A stretch of 64,000 nucleotides of DNA from contig CAYXFD010000009.1 in the NCBI GenBank assembly GCA_964464175.1, positions 29,292 to 93,291 on the forward strand, in the 5' to 3' direction. The notes below the pieces were generated by a model, which was not told where the DNA came from, ran no database searches, and saw nothing but the letters and a program-made list of their open reading frames with translations. This DNA comes from CAYXFD01 sp964464175 (GTDB lineage: Bacteria; Cloacimonadota; Cloacimonadia; Cloacimonadales; JAJBBL01). The position numbers were made by a program, and so were the translations under genes. Below are positions 37,863 through 47,035 of the stretch, in pieces (position 1 is the stretch's first letter; each line of letters starts with the position of its first letter).

Positions 37863-39593
37863 CTAAATGTTAGGTTCCAAAGCTGTAATCAGTTTTTCCA
37901 GGATCTCCGGCTTGTCCTGAACATCCGATGATTGCAGATACTTCTTTCTCTGATTGAACCGGTCTTTGATAGTTGTTAAATAATCGTGCATATTCTCTCT
38001 GGTCGCCGGATTGTACAGATCATAATAACCTGGAATGATCTTATCAATGCTCTCTCTTGTCGGAATCATTGCCCCGGGAATAGTATCCCAGTCTTCCCAT
38101 TTAAGACTGCCGGTCAGAATGGCAGTTTGCAGGGTAAGTGAGGTCTGAAGCTTGATCGGAATAGAATCATTGTCGCTTGATTTCCAATAACCTGCCGAAT
38201 TAAAGGTATAACAAGTTGCCCCTAATTCCAGAATATTAATGAAAGCTGTAACATCCTTATACAACTCATAAACCCGGAAAGGATTGGCAAACGGTTCGAA
38301 TACCAGTTTCTTGAGTTCCTCTTCAGCAACATTTTCCGCCCTGTTTCTTCTGGTCATCAGAGTTGCCCCCATTGCTACAGCCAGGTCATTGTTATTATAC
38401 CTGATAACCGGAGGTAGAGAGTTATCCTTCATTAACCAGGCGATAGCTTTCGGGAAACTGCATTTATTGACCCAGGCACCGAGAAGATCCCGGTCAAAGA
38501 GAGCTCTTCCATTGTCCTGTCTGACATCCATGCCCAAAGGGACCGCTTTGTCGTTATAATTTATCAGGGCATGGTTCATTACACTTATACAGTACTTCCA
38601 GTCAGGATGAATGATATTGCGGCTATCTGTTTTATCAAACAGCGACGGTTCCCAAACCCGGCAGACCTTTCCCTCCAGATCGATCTGAAAGGCATCGTCA
38701 TGCAGCACGACCTTTTTGAAGCCCTTCGGCAGGGTCTCCCCATTATCGGGAGTATTGGTATGAGAGGATTTACCGGTACCGGAAAGACCGTAAAAGGCTA
38801 TGGAACGTTTCCCCAGTTTATGATACTTCTTTTCCTTGCAGGAAGTGAAGTCTATCTCTTTTATTCCGCCATGGCAGGCAGCCATTCCCAGACGCATTCC
38901 TGATGTCCAGGCTAAGGTCAATGTTCCCTTTTTCCGTTCTCCGAAATAGCGCATTCCCAGATTAAAGATCACGTTATGCTTCTCATCGACCAGAGCTAAT
39001 TGAGGTTGACCTACATTGTTATAGAAGGGGTCATCGCACTCCCATTCATTGAAACCGACAATTACTATGTCCTGAATATCGATGAGTTTACTATCTCTGT
39101 ATTTCTCTTCAAGTACATCAAAAGGGGTAAAATTACAAAGCCAGTTGAAGACATTAGAGGCGTCCGAAACCGTGGTAATAAAAGTGGCTTTGATCATCAG
39201 ATCAGGATCAAGACCCAAAACAGCTTCTGCCTTGATCAGATCGTAATGCTCAAGCTGGTAAACCGCTTCCCGTAAGTCTCCCTCAACTTTTCTCTGCTCA
39301 TCCGTAGGAATACGGTTATAAAAGATCCGCGCCTTGGCAGTTCTGCCGATAATCTTACCGTGACAATCATTGAGTACTTTAGCACCTTTCGGTAAACCAT
39401 ACTTTTTAACTATTGGGGCATAGATATCCAGATCGGTCTTCACCACTCCGGGTTGTTCTAATGCTAACTGATAGGCTTCAGCTACATTCACTTTCCTGAC
39501 CTTGGAATTCAGCATCAAAGTCTCAGCTACTGCCCTGACTCTTGACATATCCTTCAATTTGGGATAGAAATTATAACTGTTCATACTTGCCAT
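37863..39593 (-). CDS. pckA: Phosphoenolpyruvate carboxykinase (ATP-type)
   Basis: 576 residues, somewhat longer than the ~530-540 typical of ATP-dependent enzymes. The kinase-1a P-loop is GLSGTGKSS (269-277), preceded by a basic stretch and followed by 'VLHDDAFQIDLEG', which occupies the place of the metal-binding DDEH segment of classical enzymes. GGAGG lies nine bases before the ATG; Met4 is a less likely start. It converts oxaloacetate and ATP to PEP, CO2 and ADP, for gluconeogenesis or, in fermenters, in reverse to make oxaloacetate. The divergence from textbook PckA in the metal-binding region means the nucleotide preference should be treated as inferred. Confidence 0.8.
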   Translation of the reverse strand: MASMNSYNFYPKLKDMSRVRAVAETLMLNSKVRKVNVAEAYQLALEQPGVVKTDLDIYAPIVKKYGLPKGAKVLNDCHGKIIGRTAKARIFYNRIPTDEQRKVEGDLREAVYQLEHYDLIKAEAVLGLDPDLMIKATFITTVSDASNVFNWLCNFTPFDVLEEKYRDSKLIDIQDIVIVGFNEWECDDPFYNNVGQPQLALVDEKHNVIFNLGMRYFGERKKGTLTLAWTSGMRLGMAACHGGIKEIDFTSCKEKKYHKLGKRSIAFYGLSGTGKSSHTNTPDNGETLPKGFKKVVLHDDAFQIDLEGKVCRVWEPSLFDKTDSRNIIHPDWKYCISVMNHALINYNDKAVPLGMDVRQDNGRALFDRDLLGAWVNKCSFPKAIAWLMKDNSLPPVIRYNNNDLAVAMGATLMTRRNRAENVAEEELKKLVFEPFANPFRVYELYKDVTAFINILELGATCYTFNSAGYWKSSDNDSIPIKLQTSLTLQTAILTGSLKWEDWDTIPGAMIPTRESIDKIIPGYYDLYNPATRENMHDYLTTIKDRFNQRKKYLQSSDVQDKPEILEKLITALEPNI

Positions 39594-39801
39594 GTAAGAT
39601 TACCTCCACTCTTGTTATAGAAAACTTTTATCTCTGACTAAACTCTTGATCTTTAAAAACGAGTGTATCGGGTATAGAAACAAAGATAATCCTTTGTTCT
39701 TAGATGACCGGGGTTTTGTTGTATTTCTGTAGTCTATATTAAATCTGTTATAGTTTTTATACTCTTTGCCCTGAAAAGTGACTCTCAAGCCTGATACCAA
39801 T

Positions 39802-39839
39802 AAAAAAAAGAAAAATAAAAAGCAGCCCGTAAGCTGCTT
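39802..39839 (-). terminator. Terminator of the rng-rplU-rpmA operon
   Basis: The AAGCAGC (39820-39826) and GCTGCTT (39833-39839) arms have a 6-nt loop. On the minus strand the hairpin is followed by a long T-rich tract (the A-rich stretch 39802-39821). It lies 29 bases beyond the rpmA stop codon. Confidence 0.85.
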
Positions 39840-39867
39840 CTAATATTTGTTATATTCTCTGTTGCGT

Positions 39868-40122
39868 TCATTCCGGAATGACACTGACAAATTTTCTGCC
39901 TGCTCTCTTTGTCTCGAATTTAACATGTCCTTCGACCAGGCTAAAAATCGTGAAGTCTTTCCCTAAGCCGACATTCTTGCCGGGATGGAATTTAGTCCCT
40001 CTTTGACGGATAATAATATTACCGGGGATAACATACTGACCACCATAGATCTTTACTCCCAGATATTGGGGATTGCTGTCTCTCCCGTTTCTACTACTTC
40101 CTACACCTTTTTTATGTGCCAT
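39868..40122 (-). CDS. rpmA: 50S ribosomal protein L27
   Basis: 84 residues, full length. It opens MAHKKGVGSSRNGRDSN and contains 'GNIIIRQRGTKFHPG', both diagnostic of bL27, whose N-terminal tail reaches the peptidyl-transferase centre. It has no N-terminal extension of the kind cleaved by Prp in Firmicutes. It follows rplU after 15 bases, as in most bacteria, and is the last gene of the operon. Confidence 0.98.
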   Translation of the reverse strand: MAHKKGVGSSRNGRDSNPQYLGVKIYGGQYVIPGNIIIRQRGTKFHPGKNVGLGKDFTIFSLVEGHVKFETKRAGRKFVSVIPE

Positions 40123-40137
40123 ATTAACTTTCCTTTC

Positions 40138-40452
40138 CTATTTTACAATGTCTTTGATCATTATTTCGGTGAAATTCTGACGGTGACCATTCTTCTTGGC
40201 ATAACCCTTACGGCGTTTCTTCTTGAAAACTATGACCTTTTTGTCACGCTTGTGAGCTAAAACCTCTGCAATGACTTTGGCTTCGGGGATATAGGGCGCA
40301 CCAATCCGGACATCATCGTCATTTCTCAGCATGCAAATCTCATTTATCTCCAGTTCACTCCCTATCTCCTTCTCGGAAAGATAAGGAACCTTGAGGATTT
40401 TATCCTTCTCTGCTTTATATTGATTGCCTTTAAAACTGACTATGGCGTACAT
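40138..40452 (-). CDS. rplU: 50S ribosomal protein L21
   Basis: 104 residues from the ATG at 40452; a TTG just upstream would add one residue, but the AGGAG spacing favours the ATG. It begins MYAIVSFKGNQYK and has the basic 'KKRRKGYAKKNGHRQ' C-terminal motif of bL21, which binds 23S rRNA. It is the middle gene of rng-rplU-rpmA. Confidence 0.97.
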   Translation of the reverse strand: MYAIVSFKGNQYKAEKDKILKVPYLSEKEIGSELEINEICMLRNDDDVRIGAPYIPEAKVIAEVLAHKRDKKVIVFKKKRRKGYAKKNGHRQNFTEIMIKDIVK

Positions 40453-40521
40453 CAATCTCTCCTTTTGTTCATATCTGTCTTAGACAGCAGTGTTGTACAA
40501 TTTTTTCCAAAGGTTTTTTTG

Positions 40522-42024
40522 TCAAGCACTATATACAATTGTTAGCTCTTTTTTCTTATTCTCAGTGAATATCCGATACTTGTCGATGCTCAAAGTGCTG
40601 TCTTCTTCGATAATTACCCGCGGTTTTATCCCTTTGAAATATCCGGGATACTTTTGCAGATAATCCTTTATTCTCGGATGGATAACCAGAACCACCAAAT
40701 TCTTTCTTACATAATATTCGGATCTTTCCAGACTCCGGTGAATTTTCATGGCAACCGCTTCCCGCGACAGGATCCTGCCTGTGCCGTTACAGCACTCACA
40801 TTGTTCGGAATAGGTATTCAGTAACCCCGGTCCGGTACGCTTTCTGGTTATCGCCACCAAACCGAGAGCTCCGAAATAATAAGCCTTGTTCCTTGCCCTG
40901 TCCTTGCGAAGACTCCTCTTCAATATCTCAAATACTTCATTTTTATGACTTTCTGAGCCCATATCGATAAAATCGACTACCACCATTCCGCTCAGGTCTC
41001 GTAATCTCAATTGTCTCGCTAACTCGATCGCTGCTTCGATATTTGTCTTTTTAACCGTCGATTCATAGTTCCTGTGACCGGTAAAACTTCCGGTGTTGAC
41101 ATCAATGGCAACCAAAGCTTCCGTTTGCTCAATGGCTATGTTACCGCCACTGGGTAAAGAGATATGGGAATGAAATATCTTCTGGATCTCTCTCTCGATC
41201 CCGAAAGCATCAAAAATTGGTGAATCTTCGTCATACAGTTCGATCCTGCTGGCTAATTCTGAGGCAACATCCTTCAGTTCGCTGATCAGTTCTTTCATAA
41301 AGAGTTTGTCGTCAACGACCAAACGGTCAACCTGAGAGCTGAAAAAATCACGGATAAGTTTGCTGGGCAGGTCGTTCTGATCATAGATACAGGATGGAGT
41401 GGGTGCAGTATTGATCTTCTGTTCGACTAACTTCCAGTTCTTATACAAGCCCTCATACTCAACGATGAGATCCTCTTCCGAAATACCCTCAGCATCGGTA
41501 CGGACGATCAGTCCGACATTTTTATCCTTTATCCGGTTCAGGATACTTTTGATCCTGTTTTTTTCAGCAGCTGTATTCATCTTTCTGGATAGGGCAACTT
41601 TCGATTTATTAGGAAAGAGAACCAGATACTTGCCGGGTACGGAAATCTGTCCGTTTAGTCTTGCCCCTTTGCGATTAATAGGACCTTTCTGGATCTGTAC
41701 TATTATTTCCTGACCCTTGGTAAGTAAATCTGAGATCTTGGAAGAATCCTGATTGGAATTACTGTCAGGATTGTAATCGGATTCCGTTAAGGAAAAAAAG
41801 TCGGTAACTATATCGGAATAATGAAGAAAAGCAGTCCGCTCTAATCCTATATCAATGAATGCAGCCCCCATTCCCGGCAGAATATCTTTCACGGTACCCT
41901 TATAAATATTACCGATAATATTCCCCTTGTCTTTGGTTTCAACAAACAGTTCCACTAATCGACCCTCTTCCAGGATCGCCAATCTCTTTTCCAGAGGGTG
42001 TACATTAAGTATTATTTCATTCAT
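40522..42024 (-). CDS. rng: Ribonuclease G/E family endoribonuclease
   Basis: 500 residues, close to E. coli RNase G (489) and lacking the long scaffold tail of RNase E. An N-terminal S1-like domain ('IYKGTVKDILPGMGAAFIDIG') precedes the RNase H-like/DNase I-like catalytic core, with 'ALVAIDVNTGSFTG' and 'MVVVDFIDM' supplying the metal-binding Asp residues. The zinc-link is C-E-C-C-N-G-T-G, keeping the CxxC pair. It cleaves single-stranded AU-rich RNA, matures 16S rRNA 5' ends and turns over mRNA. Position upstream of rplU-rpmA is conserved in many phyla. Confidence 0.93.
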   Translation of the reverse strand: MNEIILNVHPLEKRLAILEEGRLVELFVETKDKGNIIGNIYKGTVKDILPGMGAAFIDIGLERTAFLHYSDIVTDFFSLTESDYNPDSNSNQDSSKISDLLTKGQEIIVQIQKGPINRKGARLNGQISVPGKYLVLFPNKSKVALSRKMNTAAEKNRIKSILNRIKDKNVGLIVRTDAEGISEEDLIVEYEGLYKNWKLVEQKINTAPTPSCIYDQNDLPSKLIRDFFSSQVDRLVVDDKLFMKELISELKDVASELASRIELYDEDSPIFDAFGIEREIQKIFHSHISLPSGGNIAIEQTEALVAIDVNTGSFTGHRNYESTVKKTNIEAAIELARQLRLRDLSGMVVVDFIDMGSESHKNEVFEILKRSLRKDRARNKAYYFGALGLVAITRKRTGPGLLNTYSEQCECCNGTGRILSREAVAMKIHRSLERSEYYVRKNLVVLVIHPRIKDYLQKYPGYFKGIKPRVIIEEDSTLSIDKYRIFTENKKKELTIVYSA

Positions 42025-42093
42025 TGTCTAAACAATCTCCCAAATGAGCAAAACACTATAGGCGATAAAATAGTCAAGATTTTTCGTTTTTTC

Positions 42094-42141
42094 TTGACAT
42101 TAACTCCTTTATTCAAAATCTGACGAGAGTTAAAAATTTGT
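42094..42141 (+). promoter_or_regulatory. Possible promoter of the tRNA cluster
   Basis: TTGACA at 42094-42099 is a perfect -35 hexamer. The matching -10 is unclear; AT-rich AAAATC/AAATCT lies 15-16 bases downstream. It lies in the divergent space between rng (minus) and the first tRNA (plus), 43 bases before the tRNA. Confidence 0.4.
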
Positions 42142-42218
<77 letters not shown>

Positions 42219-42221
42219 TTT

Positions 42222-42298
42222 GGCGGCGTAGCTCAGTTGGTTAGAGCATCGGAATCATAATCCGAGTGTCCGGGGTTCGAGTCCCTGCGCCGCTACCA
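42222..42298 (+). tRNA. tRNA-Met elongator (CAT), possibly Ile2
   Basis: 77 nt with encoded CCA and a G1-T72 wobble. The anticodon loop ATCATAA gives CAT. The 5' half (TAGCTCAGTTGGTTAGAGCA) resembles elongator tRNA-Met. A lysidine-modified Ile(CAU) tRNA cannot be excluded by eye. Confidence 0.9.
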
Positions 42299-42328
42299 TT
42301 TTTTTGATCAACTGATCATCTATTTCTT

Positions 42329-42405
<77 letters not shown>

Positions 42406-42416
42406 TTGATTTATGT

Positions 42417-42494
42417 GGTGGCTGTAGTTCAACTGGTTAGAGCACTGGATTGTGGTTCCAGATGTTGTGGGTTCAAGTCCCATCAGCCACCCCA
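42417..42494 (+). tRNA. tRNA-His (GTG)
   Basis: 78 nt including the genome-encoded extra G at position -1 (42417), which pairs with the C73 discriminator, the identity element for histidyl-tRNA synthetase. The anticodon loop TTGTGGT gives GTG. CCA is encoded. Confidence 0.95.
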
Positions 42495-42581
42495 TTTCCC
42501 TGATGACTCCCCACTGAGCCTTATCCTCATTCTTTCTATCTTTTCCGTTGACCGTTTATACTCCCTCTACATTTTTGACCT

Positions 42582-43274
42582 ATGAAAAGAGAATACAAAA
42601 CCTTACTGTTTGATGCTGACGGCACCCTTTTCGATTATGAACTGGCAGAACGCACAGCTTTACTAAAATCCTTCGAACATTTTTCCCTCACCGGAACCGA
42701 AGAAGAAATAGTAACCGGTTACCGTTTGATCAATAACGACCTCTGGCAGAAATTCGAAGCCGGAATGATCTCACTGCCCGATCTGAGAACCGAAAGATTC
42801 AGCCTGTTATTTGAATCATTAGGAATTGAACTTGACCCGGCAAAATTTGGAGAGATCTATATTTACCATCTCGGAGCCAGCAGCGAACTGCTTCCCGGTG
42901 CCCTGTCCCTCTTGAAAAAACTAACCGGTAAATATACTCTTGCCCTGATCACCAACGGTATTGCTGACGTACAGTATCGCCGGCTCAACGACTCGGGTCT
43001 CGCTCAGTATTTTAAGGAGGTCGTCATCTCCGAAGAGATAGGTTATCCGAAACCGGAACCGGCATTTTTCGCCATAACCCGGAAACGTTTGGGTAATCCA
43101 CCAAAGGATGAGATATTGATCATTGGAGATAGCCTGACCAGTGATATTGCCGGGGGAAATCTCTCTGAAATAGACACCTGCTGGTTCAATCCTCAAAACA
43201 AACCGAATGAGAGTTCCATTAAACCGACTTATATCATAACAGAACTGGCGGAACTGGAGTTGGAAATCCTTTAA
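42582..43274 (+). CDS. HAD-superfamily phosphatase, YjjG-type nucleotidase
   Basis: 230 residues, the size of E. coli YjjG (225). HAD motif I is FDADGTLFDYE (Asp11, Asp13), motif II is LITNG, motif III includes Lys in 'EEIGYPKPEPAFF', and motif IV is IIGDSLTSDI. The cap domain is alpha-helical (C1 type). YjjG dephosphorylates non-canonical and pyrimidine nucleoside monophosphates as a housecleaning enzyme; related HADs use other phosphoesters, so specificity is inferred. It lies 87 bases after the tRNA-His gene with no strong ribosome site. EamA follows 62 bases later. Confidence 0.8.
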   Translation: MKREYKTLLFDADGTLFDYELAERTALLKSFEHFSLTGTEEEIVTGYRLINNDLWQKFEAGMISLPDLRTERFSLLFESLGIELDPAKFGEIYIYHLGASSELLPGALSLLKKLTGKYTLALITNGIADVQYRRLNDSGLAQYFKEVVISEEIGYPKPEPAFFAITRKRLGNPPKDEILIIGDSLTSDIAGGNLSEIDTCWFNPQNKPNESSIKPTYIITELAELELEIL

Positions 43275-43336
43275 GCTCCCCCTTTTCAGAGAGAAAATAA
43301 CCAACAGGCTTGATAAAGAATTCAAAGCGGTAAGAG

Positions 43337-44215
43337 ATGTCCTATCTATTTTTAGTATCCCTAATCTGGGGATTCTCCTTCGGGATTATCAAACATAGTT
43401 TGAGTGGTATTGACAGCTCTTTTATTGCCTTTGCCCGTCTCTTCATTTCCCTGCTGGTCTTTATTCCCTTTCTGAATCTCAAGCCGGTGAAACCGCAGCT
43501 CTTTCTGAAATTACTGCTCATCGGTAGTTTGCAGTTTGGGGTGATGTACTTATGTTATATTGAGGCTTTCCGTTATCTGGCAGCTTATGAAGTCGCTCTG
43601 TACACGGTGTTTACTCCCCTCTATGTAGTTATGTTCTATAATTTGATAACGCGGGAAGCTAATCCTCTTTTTTTCTTTTCCGCTCTTTTGGCAGTTCTCG
43701 GTTCCGTGGTTATCCATTATCGGAGCGTTCAGCTCCCTGATAACTATCTCGGTTTCCTTCTGGTTCAATTATCGAATCTCTCTTTTGCCGCCGGACAGGT
43801 CGGTTATAAACTACTGAAGCTTGAGGAGTCCGGGATCAAACAGCACAGAGTATTCGGTATCCTTTATCTCGGAGGTCTGTTTGTTGCTGCCCTATCTCTC
43901 CTCGGAAAGGGGAATATCCCGGTTCTTACCGTCCGGCATTTTGTCTCTCTGCTTTATCTGGGGATTCTCCCTTCAGCCGTCTGCTTCTTTCTCTGGAACT
44001 ACGGTGCCCGGATCACTAATACCGGAATACTTTCGGTATTCAATAATCTGAAGATACCGGTAGCAATTATTATCTCTTTGCTGTTTTTCGGAGAACAGGG
44101 AGATCCGCTCACTCTGGCGGCAGGAAGTATCATTCTCCTCATTGCTTTGTTAATAAACCGCTATAGATTATTGGGGAGCAAATTACCGTTACGCAAAGAA
44201 CAGACAGAAAATTAG
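43337..44215 (+). CDS. EamA/DMT-family transporter
   Basis: 292 residues with about ten hydrophobic segments arranged as two EamA repeats. The first begins 'SYLFLVSLIWGFSFGIIKHS' and the second 'LGFLLVQLSNLSFAAGQVGYK'. It is an inner-membrane carrier of the drug/metabolite transporter superfamily, typically exporting amino acids or other metabolites. The substrate cannot be told. It converges on the acetyltransferase gene with a 31-base gap. Confidence 0.85.
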   Translation: MSYLFLVSLIWGFSFGIIKHSLSGIDSSFIAFARLFISLLVFIPFLNLKPVKPQLFLKLLLIGSLQFGVMYLCYIEAFRYLAAYEVALYTVFTPLYVVMFYNLITREANPLFFFSALLAVLGSVVIHYRSVQLPDNYLGFLLVQLSNLSFAAGQVGYKLLKLEESGIKQHRVFGILYLGGLFVAALSLLGKGNIPVLTVRHFVSLLYLGILPSAVCFFLWNYGARITNTGILSVFNNLKIPVAIIISLLFFGEQGDPLTLAAGSIILLIALLINRYRLLGSKLPLRKEQTEN

Positions 44216-44246
44216 CCATCTCTGTTTCAGCACATTTTCAGAGTCT

Positions 44247-45164
44247 TTACCCTTCCTGATACTCATAAAGCAAAAAATCATCTTCCTGTTCCCAGCTTGT
44301 CATTCCGAGTGCTGCAGTTAAAGAAAGATAATGATCTTCGGTGGGAACCTTTAGTTCTATCTCTCTTTTTCCCTGCCGGACGGCATTTTCTTTCAATTGC
44401 TCAAACAATTCTTTACCTATCGCAGTATTCTCAGCCTCAAAAAAAGAGGCCGAGGCACTGCTCAGAATGGAATATTTCATATCGCAGAGAAGCAGCCCCG
44501 TGATCTTGCCGGATTCTGTAGCTGCGTAGTACTGCCTGGCATCATAATACCATTTTTTTATCAATTCCCGGGAATAGGGATAGCAGGTCCAGCCGAGGAC
44601 AATGAAGTTCTTTGTCTTTCTGAAAAAGCCTGAACTCTCCAGATAAGAATAGATCTGCTCCAAAGAAACCGGATGTTCCGGGATCTCCCGGCAGCTCTTT
44701 CCGGCAGACTCAGCAGCGATGCGATTATACTCTTCCTCTGAAAACTCATAATTTCTATTGGAGAGAACCAATATCGGGTTAAATCCTGCTTTTTCCGATA
44801 AACTTCTCGATTGGTGGTTGCCGAAATAGGTTGAAAAACGAACTGAACGGGGTCTCTTCACCTTCAGCTTTTCCAGAAAATAATTGATCAACGCCTTTCC
44901 TATTCCCCGCTGAGAAGTCTGAGGGTCTCCCCTCAGACCTTCCAGCCAAACGTCATTGTCATTCAGATATGTCAGCTTCCCAAAACCGATAATCTTGTTT
45001 TCAAACCAAACCGCAGCAAACTCACCTTTTCTGTCCTGCACCCATTGATCAAAGAGACGGGGCACATGATCGCCCCCTTCCCAGATCTGGCTGCTGATCC
45101 CGATTATCTGTTCCTTATCCTGCGCTTCTATCCGGCGGATCGAAAACTCTGACCTCTTTTCCAT
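44247..45164 (-). CDS. GNAT-family N-acetyltransferase
   Basis: 305 residues from the ATG at 45164, which has GGAGA just upstream. An in-frame start at 45218 would overlap the ABC gene and lacks support. The N-terminal half is a GNAT domain: 'FSIRRIEAQDKEQI', beta4 'AAVWFENKIIGFGKL' and the acetyl-CoA loop QRGIGKA. The C-terminal half looks like a second, degenerate GNAT fold. It would transfer an acyl group from CoA to an amine; the acceptor is unknown. It is the last gene of a three-gene minus-strand group with the ABC exporter, 25 bases after it, so it might modify a compound that the exporter handles. Confidence 0.75.
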   Translation of the reverse strand: MEKRSEFSIRRIEAQDKEQIIGISSQIWEGGDHVPRLFDQWVQDRKGEFAAVWFENKIIGFGKLTYLNDNDVWLEGLRGDPQTSQRGIGKALINYFLEKLKVKRPRSVRFSTYFGNHQSRSLSEKAGFNPILVLSNRNYEFSEEEYNRIAAESAGKSCREIPEHPVSLEQIYSYLESSGFFRKTKNFIVLGWTCYPYSRELIKKWYYDARQYYAATESGKITGLLLCDMKYSILSSASASFFEAENTAIGKELFEQLKENAVRQGKREIELKVPTEDHYLSLTAALGMTSWEQEDDFLLYEYQEG

Positions 45165-45189
45165 CTTCTCTCCTTTCTTCTCTGTTACC

Positions 45190-46998
45190 TTAAGCATCCT
45201 GAGCCAGTATCCGGTCACTCTCTTCTTCGATGAACTGATTCATATATAACTCATAATAACGTTCTTTTCTGTTCATCAGGGTCTGATGATTTCCCATTTC
45301 CACGATTTCACCCTTATGCATTACAATTATCCGGTCAACTGTTCTGATCGTAGAGAGTCTGTGAGCTACAATGATACTCGTCCGCCCCTTCAGAACACTA
45401 TGCATTGCTCTCTGCACGAGCTGTTCGGTCTCCGTATCTATGGAAGCGGTCGCCTCGTCCAGAATCAGCAAAGCCGGATCTGCCAGGATTACCCTGGCAA
45501 AGGCAATAAGCTGTTTCTGCCCGGTGGATAATAAACTCCCCGACTCACCAACTTTGTAATCATACCCTTCCGGCAGATCAATGATGAAATCATGAGCCAG
45601 TACGATCTTTGCCGCCTCTTCCACCTCCCGGTCAGTAGCGTCCAGTCTTCCGTAACGAATATTCTCTCTCACACTTCCCTGGAAGAGATGAGGTACCTGC
45701 TGCACATAACCCAGGTGAGACTGTATCCACTTCTGAGGGATTGAGGCTAACGCTGCCCCATCGACTCTTATTCTCCCCTTCTGCGGTTCATAAAACCGGC
45801 AGATCAGATTCACCAGGGTTGTTTTCCCGGTTCCGGTCTCCCCGACCAGAGCAATGCTTTCCCCGGCTCCGATCTGAAGTGAGAAATCCCGGAATACCGG
45901 TTTCCCCTCTTTGTAGGCGAAGAAGATGTTTTCGATAGCGATCTCACCCCTCATCCTTTTCTTCTGCCACTCTTCGCTATAGGGGACGTCATTAACTATC
46001 TGCGGCTGCAATTCCAGCAAAGAGAATACCCTTTCGGCAGCTGCCTGGCTATTCTGCATTTCAGCAAAGATATTGGCTAATTGTGAGATCGGATCAAAGA
46101 ATTGCAGTGTATAACTGATAAACGCAACAAATGTTCCGAACCCAATAGCCTCAATTATCACCGCATTCCCCCCGAACCAGAGAACCAGACCGGTAGAAAT
46201 CGCTGAAATTGTAACGATTATCGGCATGAAGAGAGCCGATTTGATCGCTGCCCTGACCGAGAAACTAAACATGGAGTTGTTCAGTTCCTGGAACTCTTCG
46301 AAGTTGGCAGCTTCTCTGACCAGAGTTTTGGTGGTCTTAGCTCCGTGGATACCCTCTCCGAAACTATTCGTGATCTGGGAATTGAAACGTCTTACCTGAC
46401 GATAATTCCTCAGAATGCTGACCTGGAATTTACTGCTGATATAGATGAGCAGAGGCACGAGAGAAAGAGCAAGAAGTGCCAGCTTCCAGTTGAGAACGAA
46501 CATGACAACCGAAACCATCAGCATCAAAGTCAAGCTCCAGACGATATCAACAATCCCCCAGGCTATCACATCACCCAGTCTGTGGATATCGGAAGTAAGC
46601 CTGGCTACGAGCCAACCTGTCGGAGTTTTGTCAAAATAGGCAAACTCCATCTCTTGCAGTCTCCGGTAACATCTTATCCGGAGATCATAGTTTAAACTCG
46701 TTTCTATCTTTCCGGCAAGCGAGATAAATATCACTACGGTAACACCCTGAAACAATATGACCGCAGCATAAATGATGGCAAAAGTAAACAACCCATCATA
46801 CTGTCCGGGAAGAATGAAGTTATCTATGGCATAACGGGTCAGAAGAGGTATCACCGTATCTACCCCCGCCAGGGCAATCATCAGGATGCCAATAACTACC
46901 ATTAACCTGTAATGTGGTTTCGCCTGTCTCAGGAGATTACCCCAGAGTTTCAGATTTATATTCTTTTGATACTCTTTGTTTTCTATTCTGTCCTGCAT
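45190..46998 (-). CDS. ABC exporter half-transporter B (heterodimer partner)
   Basis: 602 residues: six-helix type I exporter domain (about 25-320), then an ATPase domain. Walker A is GETGTGKTT, Walker B 'ALLILDEATASID' with the normal catalytic Glu. The signature motif is LSTGQ instead of LSGGQ. This pattern is typical of the canonical-Walker-B partner of heterodimeric multidrug exporters such as TM287/288 or BmrCD. It is an inner-membrane protein. It follows its partner after 37 bases on the minus strand. Confidence 0.9.
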   Translation of the reverse strand: MQDRIENKEYQKNINLKLWGNLLRQAKPHYRLMVVIGILMIALAGVDTVIPLLTRYAIDNFILPGQYDGLFTFAIIYAAVILFQGVTVVIFISLAGKIETSLNYDLRIRCYRRLQEMEFAYFDKTPTGWLVARLTSDIHRLGDVIAWGIVDIVWSLTLMLMVSVVMFVLNWKLALLALSLVPLLIYISSKFQVSILRNYRQVRRFNSQITNSFGEGIHGAKTTKTLVREAANFEEFQELNNSMFSFSVRAAIKSALFMPIIVTISAISTGLVLWFGGNAVIIEAIGFGTFVAFISYTLQFFDPISQLANIFAEMQNSQAAAERVFSLLELQPQIVNDVPYSEEWQKKRMRGEIAIENIFFAYKEGKPVFRDFSLQIGAGESIALVGETGTGKTTLVNLICRFYEPQKGRIRVDGAALASIPQKWIQSHLGYVQQVPHLFQGSVRENIRYGRLDATDREVEEAAKIVLAHDFIIDLPEGYDYKVGESGSLLSTGQKQLIAFARVILADPALLILDEATASIDTETEQLVQRAMHSVLKGRTSIIVAHRLSTIRTVDRIIVMHKGEIVEMGNHQTLMNRKERYYELYMNQFIEEESDRILAQDA

Positions 46999-47035
46999 TT
47001 TATCTTCCTTTTCTTTCTTCTTCCGGTTTCCTTCT